Shown in pieces: positions 51,571 through 62,394 of a stretch of DNA of 64,000 nt. The notes below the pieces were generated by a model that had not been told where the DNA came from, searched no databases, and saw only the letters and a list, made by a program, of their open reading frames with translations. Origin of the DNA: Prorocentrum cordatum (Eukaryota; Sar; Dinophyceae; Prorocentrales; Prorocentraceae); NCBI GenBank assembly GCA_963575745.1, contig CAUYUJ010015837.1, positions 897,586 to 961,585 of the forward strand, in the 5' to 3' direction. Numbering within the stretch: position 1 is the stretch's first letter; each line of letters opens with the position of its first letter. Position numbers and translations under genes: made by a program.

Positions 51571-52428
51571 GTGGAACTAGCAGCAGTTCAAGCGCCAGAG
51601 GAGGAGGGATGTGGCCCCGCTGCAGGGCGAGAGGCAGCGAAGGACGGAGCGGGGACGAGGATGCACGTAATGTGCGGGTCCTTCCTGTCGCCGCTGGCGG
51701 CGAAAGCAGCGGCAGGAGGGAAGTTTGACGAAACATGCCGCTGCGTGTGGCCTGGCTGCGACACAGACTTGCCAGACCAGGACCACATCATGTGGGGGTG
51801 CACACACCGACCACGCTGGGCCCCGGCCCGGCCAGGGGACGCCCTGCAGGCGCGCTGGGGCTGGCCAGCGGGACGCAGCCGGGACGAGGATCGGTTGGTC
51901 CTGCGCTGGATGGAGGAGGTGGCGGAACGCACTTGGGACGTCAGGTATCCAGCCCGTCAGTGGCGAGCGCCTGAGGAGGCGGCGCAAACGGCCGCGCAGG
52001 GGGGCAGGGAGGCGGACGACTTCCTCGTGGAAGAGGCGGAACTGCAGCAGCGACAGCAGGGCGAGGGAGCCGAGGAGGCAGAGGAGGAGGAAGAGGAGGA
52101 GCGGGCTCGCAACGAAGGGCGAGGAGGCAGGGGGAGAGGCAGAGGGAGAGGCAGAGGAGGAGGAGGAGGAGGAGGAGAAAAGGAGGAGGAGGAGGAGGAG
52201 GAGGAGGAGGAGGAGGAGGAGGAGGAGGAGGAGGTAGAGGCAGGGGTGGGGGCACCCGCGCAGGCGGGCCCCACCGGGGCGGGGGCACCCGCACAGGCGG
52301 ATCCCACCCGGCGAGAGGAGGTCGAGGAGGGGGCGGGGAGGCATCCGCACAGGCGGACCCCGCCAAGAGAGAAGGCGAGGGCAGAGGGCAGCGCGCAGAT
52401 GCCCGGGATGGAGAAACGGAGGAGGTAG
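51571..52428 (+). pseudogene. Zinc-knuckle domain of the retroelement, then Glu/Gly-rich tail
   Basis: In the next frame relative to the reverse transcriptase, MCGSFLSPLAA is followed by CVWPGCDTDLPDQDHIMWGC (C-x4-C...H-x4-C), a knuckle found after the polymerase in dinoflagellate non-LTR elements, then a Trp-rich helix (WMEEVAERTWDVRYPARQW). From 52010 the product becomes Glu/Gly/Arg-rich because of GAG/GGA repeats, and ends at a TAG at 52426. No usable start codon lies ahead of the knuckle in this frame except ATG at 51661. A frameshift from the polymerase frame occurred between about 51550 and 51660. Confidence 0.65.
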
Positions 52429-52529
52429 AGGGCGAGAGCAGGGAGGAGGACGGGGAGGGCGAGGAGGGCGCAGAGAAATTTGCGGAGGTGGAGGAGGAGG
52501 AGGCGGCGGAGGAGGGTGTCACCCCCGGA

Positions 52530-54170
52530 AGGTGCTGATCTTTTTCTCTCTTTTTGTTTAGTGTTGCTGTTCGTCGGCCGCGGCATGTACAACGTTTTGC
52601 TCCAACGCCATTACCGTCGTATTTGTCGACATCGCCCTCGCCGTCGGGTTGAACAGCAGCATTGTCATCGTCATTGTCGTTGTCGTCGCTCAGTTGGGTT
52701 TTGCCAGCAAGGTGCGGGTGGGTGGGGGGAATGTGTACGCGAGCATTGGAATTGAAGATTTCGGCATTGGCAAGTTAGTTGCGCCACATAGATTGTACCA
52801 CGTGGCTTGCACCATGTGGTTTTCACCAGCACATAGCTTGCGTCGCACATTTTGCAAGATACACACATATGTGTATTGGTTTCTCACCACCCAGCTTGTT
52901 CCACACAGTTTGTACCACATAGGTTGCACCACATTGGTTGCAAAAACACATCTTGTATCACGTCGATCGCACCATATAGCACATACGTTTTCCTTTCGAT
53001 TCTGCCCCCCCGAGCTCGACGTTAATGGTACCCTGGGATATTGCAATGTACGCATGATGTTGCCTCATCGGTCACTTTCCACGTGAAATCATACCAACCG
53101 ATGTCGTCCGGTATCACCCCCCTCACTTGTGTCAAACAAAACCATGCTCGGGCTATCGCTGGTGTCGACGTACAAGTTTGCAAGAATATCTGGCCGAAAA
53201 TACAACAAAGTTCGCACGCGCGCACATGTGGAGAACATACCCCGCGCGAACTGTTTGAAATCATAGGACAACCTCTGATTCTTGCAATCCCGTCCAGAAC
53301 CTATGTTCTCATATCACCACGTGGTGCGTCCGTTTCGATCCAGCATGCGCGCACTTAATGAATCCTTAGCAGTCAATATTATGCGTGCCACATGCGCATG
53401 CCGCCACGCGCACGTATCATAATTGTTATAAAGCAATTGGTTCTCGAATCACTTCAAGATAAAGCTCGTTAGGGACATACGAAAGCACCCAACATATTGT
53501 CAGCAGGAAGTGTCTAGCATGTACTGATCTTCTGTACGTGAGCACTTTCTCATCACCCTCATCAGCGCCATCGCACCACCGCCGTTATCGTCATCGTCGA
53601 TCGCCGCCATTGCTGCCATTATCACCACACTCACCTTCACGAGCGACACATGGGCATCATGATCGTCATCGTCGTCGCCAGCATCGACGCCGTCATTGGC
53701 CTCGCCATCGTTATTGTCATCATCGCCACCACCATCGTTATTATCATCATCGCTATCGCCCCTGCCGCCGTCATCGTGATACCGCGCCCGCCCGAGTTCC
53801 CGACGCCAGCGCGGGCCTTGAAACGTGTTGGGAAGTTCGCACAGGTAAACGCCATCCCGCATCAGTTGTGCCAAACCAGGCTGATCGCTCTGCTCGCGAG
53901 CGCGCGCGCGCCAGCGCGGCCCCACCGACGCGCTAGCAGGTCCCAATCGGGAACCGCAATCGTGGCCAAATGGGCTTGGCCAAACAAGTTGCTTGTGGGT
54001 GGGCCGTACTTTTGCACGAGCCGTGGGGTTGACGACTTCTGGACGGTCGAAGTTAACTGCGCTGCATAGATGGCACCCCTTTATTTGCACAACATCCATC
54101 ACTTACCCAGAGCAGGACAGCGCACTGTTTGGGGGCAGCGCTGACAGCCATGTTTCGTGTCTTTTCGTTG
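52530..54170. other. Unassigned lower-GC region with short degenerate repeats
   Basis: 52770-52985 has a degenerate ~18-bp unit (CACATAGNTTGYACCA) seen also as a fragment at 56630-56665. 53540-53790 is built of CATCGTCATC triplets. No gene is supported. Confidence 0.5.
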
Positions 54171-54174
54171 GTCG

Positions 54175-54415
54175 AGCAGTTTTCGACGGTCGAGGTTTCG
54201 AGTACCGAGGCTCGATAATTGAAGTTGTGGGTATCGATGGTTCGAGTGTTGACGCTTCGAGGCTCGAGGAACGAAGTTGTTACAAGGGTCGAGTTTTCGA
54301 GGATCGACGCTTCGAGGTTTAAAAGGTCGTGGTTTCGAGGATTGTGGGTTCGAGGATTCGGGGGTCGAAGTTTCGAGGATCGAGGGTAGAGGTTCCAGGA
54401 TCGAGGATCCGCAAA
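54175..54415. repeat. Degenerate GGTTCGAGGATCGA repeat
   Basis: Units of about 12-17 bp rich in TTCGAG/GATCGA (for example GGTCGAGGTTTCGAG, GGATCGACGCTTCGAGG). The minus strand reads Asn/Pro/Arg/Thr repeats. Confidence 0.75.
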
Positions 54416-54649
54416 AGGCACCTGTGCGCCACCACCATGCCTGACCAGGGCCATCCTGGGGGTGGTGCACGGACCGTCTCGGCCTCGGCCAGGACGGCGT
54501 ATGCATCATGCCAGAGCCCAGGACGGCCTTCGCCAGGCATGGCGTTGGTGTCCAGGTGTCGTCTGCTGACGCTGGACCTTCAGGATTACCTCTCGGAGTT
54601 GCGAGCCTGGATAAGTTGCAGCCATTCGCACTTTGGTATCGGAGGGGGT

Positions 54650-54860
54650 AGAGAGTGTGTGTGTGTGTGTGTGCTGTGCGTGCGTGCGTGCGTGCGTGAG
54701 TTTGTATGTGCGCGTGTGTGTGTGAGTGTTTGTGTGCGTGTGTCTGTTTGCGTGTCTGTGTGTCTGTATGCCTGTGTGTGTGTGTCTGTGTGTGTTTCTG
54801 TTTGTGTCTCCGTCTGTCTGTCTGTCTCTCTGTCTGTCTGCTGCGTTTTCTCCTTGTGTG
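54650..54860. repeat. (GT)n-rich tract with CT interruptions
   Basis: GTGTGTGTG, GCGTGCGTG and CTGTCTGTCTGT over about 200 bp. Confidence 0.9.
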
Positions 54861-55049
54861 TGGGCGTGTGTCGTATCGCCCTCTCGTAGTTGTGCTGTGC
54901 ACTGTCCCTGCCCTCGTCTCTCCTCGTGTCTTCCCGTCTCCCCACCCGTCCCCCTCGCGGCAGCCCCCCGCGATCAACCCCCGCGTGGGTGCATCCTGGG
55001 TCCCCACGCCGCGTGACCTGGGCCGGCCGCGCGCGTCTCCTCGCACGAG

Positions 55050-55300
55050 TTTCTACGCCGCGCCGCCGCGCGCATGGCAGCGACGCCAAGAAGCGCCTTC
55101 GTCTGTGTGTGTGTGTGATCGGTCGCGGCGCTGCTTGGGGGCGTCGGCCGTTAGACGCGCGCGCGTTTTCTTGGCGTCGCGGCCCCGCGCACGCGTCGCT
55201 GCGCGCGGGGCCGCGACGCCAAAAAGTGTGTGTGCGTGTGCGTCTGTGTGTGTGCGTGTGTGTGTGTGTGTGAATGTGTGTGTGTGTGCGGCTCGACGGC
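55050..55300. repeat. GT tracts alternating with GCGCGGGGCCGCGACGCCAA units
   Basis: The unit GCGCGCATGGCAGCGACGCC (55067-) and GCGCGGGGCCGCGACGCCAA (55203-55222) are direct copies, each followed by a GT tract. A third copy is inverted at 55171-55190. Confidence 0.7.
55171..55222. other. 20-bp perfect GC palindrome
   Basis: TTGGCGTCGCGGCCCCGCGC and its exact reverse complement are separated by 12 nt (ACGCGTCGCTGC). It is flanked by GT repeats. Confidence 0.9.
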
Positions 55301-55574
55301 TTTGAGGTCTACTGGCCTTCCCTTCTGCGCCAAGCTCTTGGCATGCTTTTAGCTCCGTGGTTCTGCTTTTGCGTCTTGTCGTCCGCTGTCAAGCAAGACT
55401 GCATGGCTTCTTCTAGTTTTTTCGTACGTGCTCGCTTCTCCCGTCCCTAGCCTAAGATTGCACCGATTGGGCTTGACTGAGATCGATTGAATGCCGCTTG
55501 TAATTTATTAGGCGCCTCTGGTTAGTGGCTGACCATCTGGTTGGCCGTCGCTACGGTGGAGGAGGACTTAGGTT

Positions 55575-55871
55575 GGGCCCCCCGGGAGATTAGATTCAGC
55601 ATCGGCGCTCGTATACCCGCTGTCGACAACCAGCCGGATCCGGCATCATCCCGCTTGATTCTGCTCAATCCCGTTTATTCGGATTGAGTCCTGCTGACCC
55701 CTGGGCTCAATCCGGTTTGATCCGGCTCAGTGGCCCCTTCATCGGGCGCCATAGCCCTGAATCGCTCTTACGGAGAATCTCCAGAAATAGTCTCCTAAAC
55801 GGTAGAGGAAAGGGAGGAGAAGGAAGAGGAGGAGGAGGAGGAGGAGGAGGAGGAGGAGTTGCCTCCTAAGG
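55575..55871 (+). mobile_element. AACTCCTGGGAGG element, copy 3, with internal (GGA)n
   Basis: Starts CCGGGAGATTAGATTCAGCA, TCGGCGCTCGTATACCCGC, continues with CCCGCTTGATTCTGCTCAA and CAATCCGGTTTGATCCGGCT motifs, and ends AGGAGTTGCCTCCTAAGG (55852-55869) after a (GGA)n insertion. The end is identical over 15-16 bp to that of copy 2 (31547-). Confidence 0.6.
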
Positions 55872-56089
55872 TGGAGGCGGAGATCTCTTACCAGCAAGAT
55901 CTCTGATCGCACGTGTCTATTTTATGGTTGTGTGTCTGCGGTGCTCCGGCGGTTCTTTCGTCCCCCCCGTGGGCCTTCTGCGCCTCCAGCACAAGCGACC
56001 TACCAGCGCGTCGCCGCGCGCGCCAGCGGAGAAAAGGGTGCGTCCCTGTCTGTTTGCGTGTGTGCGTGTCTTCGCGTGTCCCAGGACAT

Positions 56090-56240
56090 TCCCGAGACGA
56101 CAAAGGTGGCCCCAGCAGGACTCAAGATGGTTCCAATCTGGTCCCCGATGGCTTCAAATCGGCCCAAGATGGCCTCAAGGCGGCCCAGGGTGCCCTCGAT
56201 GCGGCCCAGGAGAGCTCCAAGAGGACCTCCAGGAGGGTCC
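56090..56240 (-). repeat. TTGGGG-family block, reverse orientation (diverged)
   Basis: CAAGATGGTTCCAATC, GGCCCAAGATGGCCTCAAGG and GCGGCCCAGG units of 20-24 bp. A smaller fragment follows at 56748-56810 after CAGGCTTCCGACAGCC. Confidence 0.6.
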
Positions 56241-56340
56241 GAAGAAGCCAACACCATTATTTGTCGTTGGTTCCCCGAACAGTGCTTCCACTCAGGGGTT
56301 CTTACTTCTGTTGCCAAGGAGTTCGATGGGTCTGGCGAGG

Positions 56341-56605
56341 AATCTCCACGTTGCCGCCCGTGGCCGCCTCGTGGCCGCCTCGGCGAGGCTTCGCCACGTT
56401 GCCGCCCGCGCCTGCCTGGTGGCCGCCTCGTGCGCCGGTTGGGTCCGGAGAGGTTTCGCCACGTTGGGGCCCGTGGCTGCCTCGTGGCCTCCTCGTGCGC
56501 CGGGTGGCTCCAGCGAGGTTTCGCCAAGTTGCCGCCCGTGGCCGCCTCGTCCGTTGAGTGGGTCCAGCGAGGTTTCGTCACGTTGCCGCCCGTGGCCATC
56601 TCGAG
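56341..56605. repeat. 48-66 bp repeat, CACGTTGCCGCCCGTGGCCG, about 5 copies
   Basis: Copies start near 56347, 56395, 56458, 56524 and 56578: ACGTTGCCGCCCGTGGCCGC, CTCGTGCGCCGGGTGG, AGCGAGGTTTCGCC. Lengths are all multiples of 3, so frames remain open on both strands. Confidence 0.85.
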
Positions 56606-59154
56606 GCGGCATCGGGCGTTGTGTGACCACATAGCTTGCACCGCAATAGCTTAGACCGCGTAGCTGTCACCTCCACTGTGCCATAGCTCACTGTTCGGGG
56701 TTCACTCTGGCCAACATGTTAAATGGGATGTTCAAGTTCTCGTCTTTCAGGCTTCCGACAGCCCAAGACGATCTCAGAGGCCTCCAAGATAGCCTCAAGG
56801 CGGCCCAATCAGCTCCCCCTCCCCCGTCGGCTGCGCGGAAAGTATACCTAGTGTGCGTTGAATTCGCAGAGCCGCTCTGGGACCACCAGATGCAGGAACC
56901 TCATAACAAGCACGATGTGTACCTGTTGAGCGAAATTGTGGTGCCCAGGGGTGCATTGGTGGATGAGCTGTTGTTGGTGACGCACATGACGCTGGAAGTA
57001 GTTTGGCTTGGTAGCGAACCACTTTTCAACAGTAAGCTTGCAGATGCCCACGATACGTCTGAAATCGTAACAACGAGCTGGCCAGCGGCTAGATGCAACA
57101 TAATGCCTCCTCATGGCTTGTCGTAGAGATTACCGGATTCCACATGTTATGCACCGTGAAAATCTTGAGGCAGACCTCGACGTTGGTAGAATGCACCATT
57201 GTCGGTCAAAAGCGGAGGTTCAAGAAGCGGCATCCTTCACGGCTAAATTGCATCTACGATGTTCATTCAGATGCGACGAATAGCGCTGTAGTCGGCCAAC
57301 CATACAGCTCGACCGCCGTGTAGGAGCGTTTGCATGTAGCGAGTGCACATGCCGGCACTCGGCGTCGTCTGGGCGTGTATTACGTGGCCACGCATGGGTA
57401 TTGTGCGGTTTGACGGCTTCGTACGGGATGCACCACTCCACCCCAATGTGTTCGTCATCGCTGTCCGCCCGGATGCCATGCCAAAATGCCAGCCGAAGTC
57501 CGCGCAATGGAAAGAAAGACGCAGCGCGCTCCAGCAGTTGAGAAGTGCACAGAGCTTGTGTGGCATGTCTCTCAGATAAAACGAGGTGGCCTTGCGAGCC
57601 TGCAGCCATATACGCGCCCACGAGTGATCTACCCTGAACGTACAGCCGTCTGCATGCCGTGGAACGGCAGGCCTACACCAGAAGTGAGGCGAAGACTAGC
57701 GTCAAATCAATCCGTCGTAGACCGAAGAACAATTCCACTTGGCGGATGGCAACAACTACATGTATTGGCCTGCTGTACGTACTGCGTGGAGTCGGGCTCG
57801 TAGACCCGCTAACAGACGGCTATTGCCAATCTGGCGAGCGAGCGGACCCGCTGACTGCACTGCGCAGGTGGGCACGACTGAGGCCAGTAAGAGCACGTAT
57901 GCGTAATTCCACAGCGTGTGTGGTCGCCATGGCTATGTATTCCGATGCATACTTCTCGGGGCAACTGCTTACGATTCCCGTCGGCGAGGCGCACGGAGGG
58001 TCTTATATTATGGCCCATCATATCGAGAATGTGCAGTGCTCTGGGACGTCCGTCGTGTGGCCAAATCAGCAGCTTGGTGCTCCGATCATCGCCTGCGATG
58101 TTTGGAGCACACCGGGTCTACTACTCACGTCGGGAGCGTCAGGTCCTCAATCGGCTAGATTTTGTATGCGGAATTGCTTTGAATCAAGCGGATCAGATGG
58201 ATGTGGCGTGCGTTTTTAAGAGCGCAGCATATATTGAGCCTCGGCTCAGGCCCGAAGTATTGCGGGAAGCACACGCGGCCACAGCTGTTGCAGCATCGAT
58301 GCGCGGTAGAACAGCAGTAGTAAATCGCATGGGGACTCAAAGTACAGATTGATGGCATACGCCCGTTGAAAGGAATGCGACCATCACTAATTAACCGTTT
58401 CCCCCAGATAGTAAAGAGTACCCCCCCTTAAGCCCTGAGTGGTTATTATCCCCAGGTGGGACAGATTTGATTGTGGAGAGGGGCGGCGAGGCCGATCTTG
58501 ATTATCGCGGGGGGAAGTTGCGAATCGAAGTTGCAATCCTCTTATGTTGACGAGCAACATCATCAAACACGCTGAGCATGGCAATGGAGATCGCATCATT
58601 TCAGCTTTCGCAAGTCACGAGCGTGCGGCAGGACCTCTCCTGCGCAGGCCACCTTGAAGCTCGAGGCTCGAGGACACCAAGGACAGTTTTGTGCGAGGGT
58701 CTAGTTACACGAGCGCCCAGGATTATCATCATCATCATCACCATCATCCTCCGCCGGTCAAATCGTTCATCATCCCTCCCAGACCCCGAACTTCAGTACC
58801 TCCAGGGGGTGAAAAGCACGGGTAGTTGGTTACACCTCCACCTCCCTCGACAAAAGGCCTTCGTCGTCATTCCACACCTGTCTTATTCCTCCCTCATCGC
58901 CCTCTTTCTCCTCCTCCATCTCCCGCCCCTCACACCTACCACAGGACTTCAGGAATGACTGTCCGCACCCACAAAAGGATCCAGAGAAGAGCTCCGTGGA
59001 TTTCCAAAGGGCCAATTGGGTGTTTGTTGCGAAGTCCAGCTCCCCTCTGGCCACCAGCTGGCGGCTGGCTCGCCGTGCTCCTGTCCAGAAGGTATTTCTG
59101 TATTGACAGCGATTTCTTGCGGAGACGGAGATCGCGTCGGCGAGGACCCTCCTG
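56606..59154. other. Unassigned low-copy region
   Basis: The longest stretch without simple repeats. A plus frame at 56716-57126 (FAEPLWDHQMQEPHNKHDVY) and others at 57659-58219 and 57918-58352 (LNRLDFVCGIALNQADQMDV) look more protein-like than average, but frames change and no family is recognised. If an intron-containing gene exists in this window beyond 7.4 kb, this is the likeliest place. 58720-58745 has a short (ATC)n. Confidence 0.4.
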
Positions 59155-59230
59155 GTGCTGCTCCTCCTCCTCCTCCTCCTCTTCCTTGTCTTTGTATGCC
59201 CCATCCACATATTCCTGCTTCTCCTCGTTC
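59155..59230. repeat. CTCCTC tract plus GCCCCATCCACATATTCCTG, copy 1
   Basis: TCCTCCTCCTC...TTTGTATGCCCCATCCACAT, then ATTCCTGCTTCTCC; matched at 59583-59640 by CTCCTCCTCCTC...TTTTTTGCCCCATCCACCTC, then TTCCTGCTAAGG. Confidence 0.6.
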
Positions 59231-59582
59231 GTTCTAGAAGTTTGCACCAGTTTGGCGAATTATCAGGTTTAACGTACCAGAAATGGTGTGTTGGACCGAT
59301 TCACGATTGTCAGGGTGCAACATGTACCTTGAATCGCTGAGTTGAACTCCAAGGAGTGGTGTCCTGGCACGAATCAGGATCGCCAAGACCTCACAATCAG
59401 GTTAACTCGTGACGTTGAAGTCCTGACATTGATGTACGGGCACGCTTCAGGACTCTTACACGGTTGTCCCGCAACGGGGCAATTCTTTCAGTGGAAATTA
59501 ACCTTTCTAGGGGCATGCGAAGGGGGAGCTTGGATGGAGGATGTATTCCAACATCGTTAATGAGTCTCAGGTTTGCAGTGGA

Positions 59583-59685
59583 CCTCCTCCTCCTCTTTCT
59601 CTTTTTTGCCCCATCCACCTCTTCCTGCTAAGGAGCTGGAGAAGGAAGAGGAGGAGGAGGAGGAAGAAGAAGCGGAGCGCACGTC
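59583..59685. repeat. CTCCTC tract plus GCCCCATCCACCTCTTCCTG, copy 2, then (GGA)n
   Basis: Second copy of the block at 59155-59230, followed by an opposite-strand GGAAGAGGAGGAGG tract, so the two tracts form an imperfect inverted repeat. Confidence 0.6.
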
Positions 59686-60365
59686 ATTCGTATGAAGGCC
59701 CTTGCGCACCGGTGTGTCCTTCTCCCTCGAGGGGACGGCGTTTTATGCGAAGCCGCGCGGCCAGCAGTACGACAGCTCGGCGCAGGAGGAGTGGCACCTG
59801 CAATCAGGACGGTCAGAGGTTCGGACTGCGGCAGCAGCAAGCAGATCGACCAGTGGAGTTGGTGTCGTGCGTTGTTGTGTGGGCGCTGCAGAAAGGGCTT
59901 CGCATTCGAGGGATAGAGAGGTTGCCCTCTCTTCCTCGGCGGCCTTGCGGCGGAAGGCCTGCGGAAAGCGGCGGACGGCTGGCGGAAACCGGCGGAACTA
60001 AACATTACTTTTCCATCATCTGACACTTCTTTGGGGAATCTCTGGGTTTCCATAATCCTGTCGGAATTCTCCCCCTTGCATCCACTGGTGTTAGTTGCGT
60101 TTTCCCCAGTTCGGCGGCCTTCTAGCTTGGTAGGCTTGTCGTGCCTGTCAAGATAGATACCACTCACATTTTTTTGGTTGTTCGGGATCGACGTCGGCAG
60201 GCTGGCCGACGTCCGAAACAGATCGGATCGGAGGGGTATTGCTCTTCTTGAGTTCGATTGTGAAGGCTGCTTGCGTGTGAGCAAAGTCATAAACATTGGT
60301 TGGCATTGGTTGGTGAGAGAGAAGTTATTCGGGACGATAGCAGATTCACGCGCCATTTGTTGACC
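59686..60365. other. Unassigned sequence
   Basis: A 272-codon minus-strand frame (59628-60446) is open but without recognisable motifs; part of it is repeated Arg/Pro/Ser sequence over GGCGGAAACCGGCGG-like repeats at 59950-59995. Confidence 0.35.
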
Positions 60366-61530
60366 CGGACGAGTTGCCCTGACCAGGGTAGCGTAGGAGC
60401 ATCTAGTGGAACAGACAGATGAATCAGCAGTCATATCTAGATCCAAGAGTGGAAGTATTGAGCCTGCCGTCCAAGAGGGAGGACAAGGATGCGGATGATA
60501 AAATTAAGAAGCAGAGTAATCATAAGAAGAAGGAGGGGAGGAGGGAGGAGGATGAAGAGGGGGGTGGGGGGAGGAGGAGAAGGACCAGGAGCAGCAATAG
60601 CAGGAGGAGGATAATGGAGGAGAAAGTGAAGGGGGTGACGACGACACTAACCAAGAGGAGCAGGCGGAGGAGGAGGACGACGACGACGGCGAGGGCAGGA
60701 GTCAACCATGAAGGCCTTCGCGGAGCTTTTCTTGTGACACCGCCATGGAGGATTATTGAAGCCATCTTGGGGCCATCTTGGAGCCACGTTGGCAGACCTG
60801 GGGGCTCTCGTGGGGCCCTCTTGGGAGCCTTGGGGGCCCTCGTGAGGCCATCTTGGAGGACATTTGCGCCGCGTTGGAGCCCGCATGTGCCTATATTGGT
60901 GCTCTCCTGGGCCAACTTGGAACCATCTGGAGGCATGCAAGGCCCGTCGGAAGCGAAATGACGAGAGGGCAACCATCATTGATGTCCGTATGGCTCTGGA
61001 AGGACTGTGTCCTCTCGAGGTGGCGGTCCTGTGGCCGCTTGCAGGCATGTTGGAGGACATATTGAGCCATCTCGGTGCCGTCTTGGAACCATCGTAAGGC
61101 CCCAAACGCATATCGGCAGCGAAAGCGCGACATGGCAAACATCATTGATGTTTGCCCGTCGTGAATTGCGCCGCACAGGCCCATGATCGGAGGTAGGACG
61201 AGGGGTCGCACGCTGCTTCGCTCACTCCCACCCGCCCTCCCACCACACAGATATCACCTGATACTTCGCACAGGCAGGGGTCGCCACCCGACGGGCAGTC
61301 ATCGGGAATCGATGCAGACGCCAGGTGCGCGGCGCTCGCGCGGTGCACCACGCGTGCCAGCTGCGCCAGGCACACCAGGTGCACCAGATGACCCGGGGTC
61401 CAAAGCGTACCAGACGCGCCTGGTGCGCCAGATGCGTCGCCCGCGCCAGGTGTGCCAGAGGGTCCAGCTGCGCCAGGCGCGCGCTGCGCGCAGAGTGCGC
61501 CAGGCGGCGACGGGTGCGCCAGTGCATTGG
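60366..61530 (+). repeat. Composite cassette, copy 1
   Basis: Order: GACGAGTTGCCCTGACCAGG (60368-), a GAG-rich purine block (60475-60690), TTGGGG minisatellite (60750-61100), a spacer with CACTCCCACCCGCCCTCCCA (61213-), and a GTGCGCCAGG/GCGCCAGGTG array (61310-61515). The same order recurs from 62395. Confidence 0.65.
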
Positions 61531-62394
61531 GCAGCAACGCCATCCTTGTCAAGAGCGAGTGCAATGCGGCGGCGGGGCGGTCAGCATGGCTTTTGATCTG
61601 GGCACCCGCAGTCAATCAGCACTGGTTTGTGATATGGGAGGTGTGCCTGCGCGCAGCGGGCAATCATGATTACACCCCCGCCATCCTTGCCAAACACGAA
61701 AGCATGATAATCACGCGGTGCCCGCTCATGATCCAGATGTTTCCACCGCTTGCGCTCTGTATGCTGTTATTGACAGGGCTTGGGGGTGTGGGGTTATTGT
61801 TCCTGGTCGGCGGCTGATCGAGTGGGGGAGGGGGGGCTTATTCTAGACGCTTCGGGTAAGCCCACCAGCGCTGAGTGGTTCAGCCTTCCGCGCTCGCGCA
61901 GCCTTGTGTCTTCCTCCGCGCTCTCCCCGGTTTCACCGCACAGCCGTTCGGCGTGGGCAGGTGGCCTGGAGTCTGGCGCCGAACCGGCGACTCACTCCGC
62001 TGTCTTCGCACACTCTCTTTGCAGCTTGTTTTCTTCGGTTCACGCTGCTGCGCCTATGTGCGTTTGCTTGTGAATTTAGTTCATGTTGTTCTGTGCATGT
62101 GCAGCTGCGAGCTTGCTTTGCAGGTGCGAACAGGCTTGCCGACATTGGCGGCTGTGTTCGCAAATTCGCACCGTGCCGCATCCCGGACGCCGCTTCCGCT
62201 CCCTGACCGTTGCCTTGGAGCTGCCGACCAAAAAAGATCGGGTAAGCCCACCAGCCTCTTTCCGCTTGCCATCTGTAGTTTAGGCACTGCCTGCTCCATG
62301 TAGGCCTGGCTCCGCTCGACTGACGCCGCGCGGCTGTCCGCTTGCGGTTGCGAACAAATAAGTAAGCCCACCAGCCCATCAGAAACGATGCTCA
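61531..62394. other. Unassigned, with three copies of GTAAGCCCACCAGC
   Basis: GTAAGCCCACCAGC occurs at 61856, 62242 and 62362; the last two have related upstream sequence (CCGCTC...CTGACC, GCTGCCGACC / GCGGTTGCGAAC). It resembles a splice-donor-like motif but lacks coding context. Confidence 0.4.

Larger units (their letters stand above)
50700..52520 (+). mobile_element. 5'-truncated LINE-like retroelement remnant
   Basis: Contains the C-terminal part of a reverse transcriptase, in-frame stops, a frame change, a C/C/H/C knuckle and a long GAG-rich (Glu/Gly/Arg) 3' extension to about 52520. No endonuclease domain and no upstream palm motifs are present. Truncation at the 5' side is typical of target-primed reverse transcription; target-site duplications were not identified. 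Confidence 0.75.

Noticed and set aside
57190-57215. Minus-strand LLTDNGAFYQR peptide resembling an integrase/transposase DDE-type TDNG motif.
   Set aside because: The frame stops after a few residues, the other catalytic residues are not found, and neighbouring frames show no integrase similarity.
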